DNA of 64,000 bases, taken from contig NZ_JPMI01000233.1 in assembly GCF_000733295.1 (NCBI RefSeq), forward strand, positions 1 to 64,000, written 5' to 3'. Source of the stretch: Archangium violaceum Cb vi76. Lineage in GTDB: Bacteria; Myxococcota; Myxococcia; Myxococcales; Myxococcaceae. The translations under genes and the position numbers were made by a program. Under the pieces are notes generated by a model. It searched no databases. It saw only the letters and a program-made list of their open reading frames with translations, and was not told the origin of the DNA. Shown here in pieces: positions 62,341-64,000 of the stretch (positions are counted from its first letter, which is position 1; each line of letters opens with the position of its first letter).

Positions 62341-64000
62341 TCACGCCTCGGGGACGAGGCGCGCGCTCTCCAGGCTGCGCTTCAGCCGATCCCTCATGAC
62401 GTTGGGAATCGTCTCCGCCCGGCGCAGGGCCTCCTCCAGGATGCGCACGGCCTCCTTTCGGCGACCCCGCCGGCGCAAGGCCCGCCCCCTGAGCTCCAGC
62501 ACTTCCAGGGGCTCCTGCTCCACCGAGAACTCGTTGGAGCGCGCCAGCAGTGCCTCCCACTCCGCGTCGGTGGCGTCGCGCGTGGCCAGATCCACCGCGT
62601 CGAACATGACCTCTTCCGAGGGGCTGAACTCCGCGCCGCTCTGCTTCAACGTCTGGCGGATCTCCGTCAGCAGCACGCGCGTCTTCTCGTCCTGCCCGAG
62701 GTAGGCCAGGGCCCGGGCCTGCAGCAGCAGCGCCCAAGGCCTCGGGGCCATCTCCGGGTGGTGCCGCTCCAGCTCGATGGCGCGGATGATGTGCGGGGCC
62801 GCCCCCTCCGCGTTCCCCGCCTGGTGGAGCAGCTCGCCCATGTTGTGCTCGGCGAAGTACTCCCAGCCCACCATGCCCAGCTCTCGCCCCAGGTGCAGGA
62901 AGCGCTCCTGGTCCTGCATCGCCCCCTGGACGTCGTTGCGCGCCACCCACACGTTGCGCCGGTTGTTGATGGCGCTGCCCAGGTGCAGCCGGTCCCCACG
63001 CTCGCTGCACTCGGTGATGACCTCCTCGAGGATGTGCTCCGCCTCGTCGATGTGGCCGATGTTGGGGAGGATGACTCCCAGCAGCAACTGTGCCACCACC
63101 AGCGACTCGTAGCCGGCATCTCCCAGCTTCCGCGCCCGCTCGGCCGCCTCTCGCAGCGGCTCGCAGCACTCCTCCCACTGGCCGTCGCGGAACTGCGCGC
63201 GCCCCAGGCCCAGCAGCAGCCGCAGCTGCAACAGCGGCGATTGCAGCTTCCGGGAGAAGGTCAGATCCTGCGCCGCGTACACCCGCTCCTTCGAGCGCGC
63301 GTAGTCGTTGATCCAGTCGTAGGCCATGGCCTCGTCCAGCAGCAGATCCACCTCGTCGAAGACCGCCTCCAACTGCCGGGCCAGCTCGCGCGCCGCGGCG
63401 AAGTCCGCCAGCGAGTCCTCGTAACGCCCCACGCGGTAGCGCATGAGGCCCCTTCCCCGGAGCACCGTGAGGCGGCGCCGCCGGTCATCGGGCTCCAGCA
63501 ACTCGAGCGCGCGTGTATAGGTGGACTCGGCCTCGATATAGGCGTGGCGGCCCCGCGCGGACTCGGCCAGATCGATGTAGAGGGCGGCGGCCTCGTCACG
63601 CAGGCCGGCGGCGGCGGCGTGCAGGGCCAGGCGGGGCAGGCGCTGGCGCTCGGCGGCTCCGGCCTTGCTCTGGTAGTAGCGGAACGCCGCACGGTGGATG
63701 CGCGCCCGGTCCGCCTCGGGCAGCGAGCGCTCCACCGTGGCGCGCAGCAGCTCGTTGCGGAAGCTGAGGCCCTCCTGGCGGTGGCTCACCAGCAGGCCGA
63801 GGTCCAACAGCCGCCGTGTGGCGTGGCGGGGATCCAACGGGAAGTCCGCCGCGCCGCCGTCCTCCTCCAGCGCGTGCACCACGCCCTCGGCCTCGGCGGC
63901 GGTGAAGTCCGGGCCCAGCAACGCGCACAGCCGCGCGTGGGCCGCGAGCTCCACCGGCAGCGTGCCCAACTCGCGGTCCGCCAGCCAGTCCACCAGCCGC
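62341..64000 (-). CDS. C-terminal part of kinase/ATPase-TPR regulator (partial)
   Basis: 553 codons of a gene whose 5' end lies right of the window. The visible part opens inside an AAA/NACHT-type helical region (AHARLCALLGPDF, LLDLGLLVSHRQEGLSFRNELLRATV) and continues in tetratricopeptide-like helices (YIEAESTYTRALELLEPDDRR, RYEDSLADFAAARELARQL, IDEAEHILEEVITEC, RRKEAVRILEEALRRAE). In myxobacteria such regions usually end large Ser/Thr kinases with an ATPase module, but the kinase part is not in view. Confidence 0.8.
   Translation of the reverse strand, partial: RLVDWLADRELGTLPVELAAHARLCALLGPDFTAAEAEGVVHALEEDGGAADFPLDPRHATRRLLDLGLLVSHRQEGLSFRNELLRATVERSLPEADRARIHRAAFRYYQSKAGAAERQRLPRLALHAAAAGLRDEAAALYIDLAESARGRHAYIEAESTYTRALELLEPDDRRRRLTVLRGRGLMRYRVGRYEDSLADFAAARELARQLEAVFDEVDLLLDEAMAYDWINDYARSKERVYAAQDLTFSRKLQSPLLQLRLLLGLGRAQFRDGQWEECCEPLREAAERARKLGDAGYESLVVAQLLLGVILPNIGHIDEAEHILEEVITECSERGDRLHLGSAINNRRNVWVARNDVQGAMQDQERFLHLGRELGMVGWEYFAEHNMGELLHQAGNAEGAAPHIIRAIELERHHPEMAPRPWALLLQARALAYLGQDEKTRVLLTEIRQTLKQSGAEFSPSEEVMFDAVDLATRDATDAEWEALLARSNEFSVEQEPLEVLELRGRALRRRGRRKEAVRILEEALRRAETIPNVMRDRLKRSLESARLVPEA

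Overview
This is a GC-rich chromosomal window from a myxobacterium. The best fit is a member of the Cystobacterineae (the Myxococcus, Archangium, Cystobacter and Stigmatella side). The evidence is a light-regulated carotenoid operon ending in carA and carH, several Ser/Thr kinases and FHA proteins, DUF4215/MopE-like cysteine-rich lipoproteins, NGLSL-repeat secreted proteins, and SitA-like (DUF2380 type) lipoprotein toxins with partner genes. I saw no tRNA, rRNA, CRISPR array, transposase or phage genes.

Layout. 1-7.2 kb: a palindromic repeat element and a 19-bp tandem array, then OsmC-like, class III cyclase, GST, HAD, chemoreceptor, host-attachment-like and M20 peptidase genes. 7.3-9.5 kb: the first toxin/immunity pair and a membrane protein. 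9.7-15.2 kb: PEGA protein, MopE-like lipoprotein, Ser/Thr kinase, TPR protein and FHA protein. 15.4-20 kb: a 1547-residue lipoprotein joining an amidohydrolase to calcium-type repeats and a lamin-tail domain. 20-23.6 kb: TetR regulator, metallophosphoesterase, SDR39U1-type epimerase and a thioredoxin-fold protein. 23.6-35.4 kb: the carotenoid operon. 35.4-40 kb: a toxin-tail remnant with a duplicated-domain protein, a POT transporter and an acetolactate-synthase-like enzyme. 40.2-43.2 kb: an operon of a STAS/SpoIIAA-like protein, an E1/ColD-like Fe-S dehydratase and a HemN-like radical SAM protein. 43.2-51.6 kb: MFS, CBS, M24 peptidase, mvaS, CPA1 antiporter and DUF2071 genes. 51.6-53.5 kb: the second toxin/immunity pair. 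53.6-64 kb: NGLSL lipoprotein, Ser/Thr kinase, FHA-PAS hybrid kinase fused by overlap to an OPT transporter, a GT-C glycosyltransferase and the 3' part of a large ATPase/TPR regulator.

The carotenoid operon runs crtE-crtI-crtB-HMG-CoA reductase-crtD-crtC-glycosyltransferase-crtYc-crtYd-acyltransferase-carA-carH, and nearly every junction is a 4-bp overlap. It encodes precursor supply, phytoene formation and desaturation, cyclisation at one end, and hydration, glucosylation and acylation at the other, followed by two B12-domain MerR repressors. mvaS, 13 kb downstream, supplies the same mevalonate route. An 11-bp direct repeat array overlapping a TTGACA box lies upstream and fits a CarA/CarH operator.

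Most notable observations: (1) the two SitA-like toxin paralogues carry reciprocal in-frame deletions, one lacking about 140 internal residues and the other lacking the whole HNH-like nuclease module; (2) crtC carries an apparent +1 frameshift; (3) a palindromic repeat element sits in frame inside the carotenoid glycosyltransferase; (4) an E1-like [2Fe-2S] dehydratase is coupled to a HemN-like radical SAM enzyme; (5) an AT-rich 44-bp palindrome lies in the divergent promoter region before that operon.
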